Positions 5,535-6,038 of a stretch of 6,038 nt of DNA are shown piece by piece. Numbering within the stretch: the first letter of the stretch is position 1; every line of letters begins with the position of its first letter. The DNA is from Candidatus Aenigmatarchaeota archaeon (GTDB lineage: Archaea > Aenigmatarchaeota > Aenigmatarchaeia > QMZP01): positions 33,223 through 39,260 of the forward strand of contig CP070801.1 in assembly GCA_020343575.1 (NCBI GenBank), given 5' to 3'. Below the pieces are notes generated by a model. It did not search any database. It was not told the origin of the DNA and worked only from the letters and a program-made list of their open reading frames with translations. Position numbers and translations under genes: made by a program.

Positions 5535-6038
5535 ATGAAGAGATTTCTGAAGTTTGCGACAGTGGGGGCGAGTGGCGTTTTTGTTAACGAGGGACTGCTC
5601 TGGTTTTTCACCGAGATTGTGGGATTCTTCTACCTCATCTCATCTGCGATTGGAATCGAGGTTTCAATAATAACAAACTTCATACTGAACGAGTTCTGGA
5701 CCTTCAGGGACAGATCAAAAGGAAAAAAGGGAAGGTTCAGGAGAGGTGTTAAGTTCAACACGGTTTCGGTTGCTGGATTGGTGATAAACATATCTGTTCT
5801 GTATTTCTGCACAGCGTTCCTCGGCATATACTATCTAATCTCCAACTTAATAGGAATAGGAGCTGCATTCCTCTGGAACTACTTCGTTAATCTTGGCTGG
5901 ACATGGAAGGCTGAGAAGGAGCGAGGGAAAACCAGAAAGATAAAGATGGTTTCCATCGTTATACCCACCTACAACGAGAAGGAGAACATCCAAAAGCTTA
6001 TCCCAATGATTTTCCAGGTTCTCAGGAAAAACAAAATA
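5535..6038 (+). CDS. GtrA-like membrane protein fused to a family 2 glycosyltransferase, 5' part
   Basis: Translated by hand from ATG 5535; the frame stays open for 168 codons and runs off the window. An in-frame TAA at 5514-5516 bounds it upstream. Residues 1-125 are a GtrA-like domain with four hydrophobic segments (about 7-27, 31-51, 75-95, 99-119). Family landmarks are KFATVGASGVFVNE (6-19), NFILNEFWTF (48-57), KFNTVSVAGLVIN (73-85) and WNYFVNLGWTWK (114-125). A short charged linker leads to VSIVIPTYNEKENI (139-152), the start of a GT-A family 2 domain like dolichol-phosphate mannosyl- or glucosyltransferases. Such proteins charge polyprenyl phosphate with a sugar and may help flip it, feeding GT-C enzymes such as the one at 517-2079. 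Known archaeal fusions usually have GT2 first. Internal start at ATG 5946 is possible, but its nearest purine-rich GGAG is about 25 nt away, too far to favour it. Acidic metal-binding residues lie beyond the edge. Confidence 0.85.
   Translation, partial: MKRFLKFATVGASGVFVNEGLLWFFTEIVGFFYLISSAIGIEVSIITNFILNEFWTFRDRSKGKKGRFRRGVKFNTVSVAGLVINISVLYFCTAFLGIYYLISNLIGIGAAFLWNYFVNLGWTWKAEKERGKTRKIKMVSIVIPTYNEKENIQKLIPMIFQVLRKNKI

Noticed and set aside
4874..5538. Plus-strand frames opposite the methyltransferase (4874-5074, 5326-5538)
   Set aside because: They are antisense to clear SAM-binding motifs; the second even runs across the divergent promoter region.
5630..5827. 65-codon minus-strand frame
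   Set aside because: It is antisense to the GtrA domain, which is conserved in the plus-strand frame from 5535.
1..6038. CRISPR array, tRNA/rRNA genes, insertion sequences, toxin-antitoxin or defence genes
   Set aside because: I looked for repeated spacers, cloverleaf-type segments, transposase motifs and terminal repeats on both strands and saw none.

Overview
The window is archaeal. The evidence is a compact ribosomal-protein cluster found only in archaea and eukaryotes by family (eS19, a PDCD5-like protein, eL39, eL31), a wyosine-pathway tRNA enzyme (Taw2), TATA-box promoters instead of bacterial -35/-10 elements, and dolichol-phosphate-type surface glycosylation genes. The lineage cannot be fixed from this sequence alone. 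The long Lys/Glu tail on eL31 and the GT-C protein with a cysteine-bearing outer domain would fit a DPANN or neighbouring uncultivated group, but that is an inference.

Layout. 1-495: 3' end of an NAD-dependent sugar epimerase/dehydratase. 517-2079: a large multi-pass GT-C type glycosyltransferase, visibly more AT-rich than the genes that follow. These two look like the tail of a surface-glycan locus. 2199-3590: a four-gene ribosomal operon (eS19, PDCD5-like, eL39, eL31) with its own TATA box and tight spacing. The eL39 gene (2913-3080) is only 55 codons long and easily missed. 3594-3839 (minus): an 81-residue orphan convergent with eL31. 3919-4776: Taw2, the aminocarboxypropyl transferase of wyosine synthesis at position 37 of tRNA-Phe. 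4777-5481 (minus): a class I SAM methyltransferase whose stop codon directly abuts that of taw2. 5535-6038: an open-ended gene with a GtrA-type membrane domain followed in frame by the start of a family 2 glycosyltransferase; it runs off the right edge.

How the genes work together. The middle of the window is translation (ribosomal proteins and tRNA modification). Both edges are cell-surface glycosylation: a sugar-nucleotide epimerase and a GT-C transferase on the left, a GtrA-GT2 polyprenyl-phosphate sugar protein on the right. Two divergent intergenic regions (3840-3918 and 5482-5534) have TATA elements facing both ways. In each, the minus-strand gene has a TATA-like box starting 29 bp before its ATG, which predicts leaderless transcripts.

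I found no tRNA or rRNA gene, CRISPR array, insertion sequence or obvious defence system, and no convincing wholly new system. The items most worth a second look are the 81-residue orphan with its shared promoter, the GtrA-first/GT2-second domain order, and the low-complexity tail of eL31. No gap between genes exceeds 300 bases.
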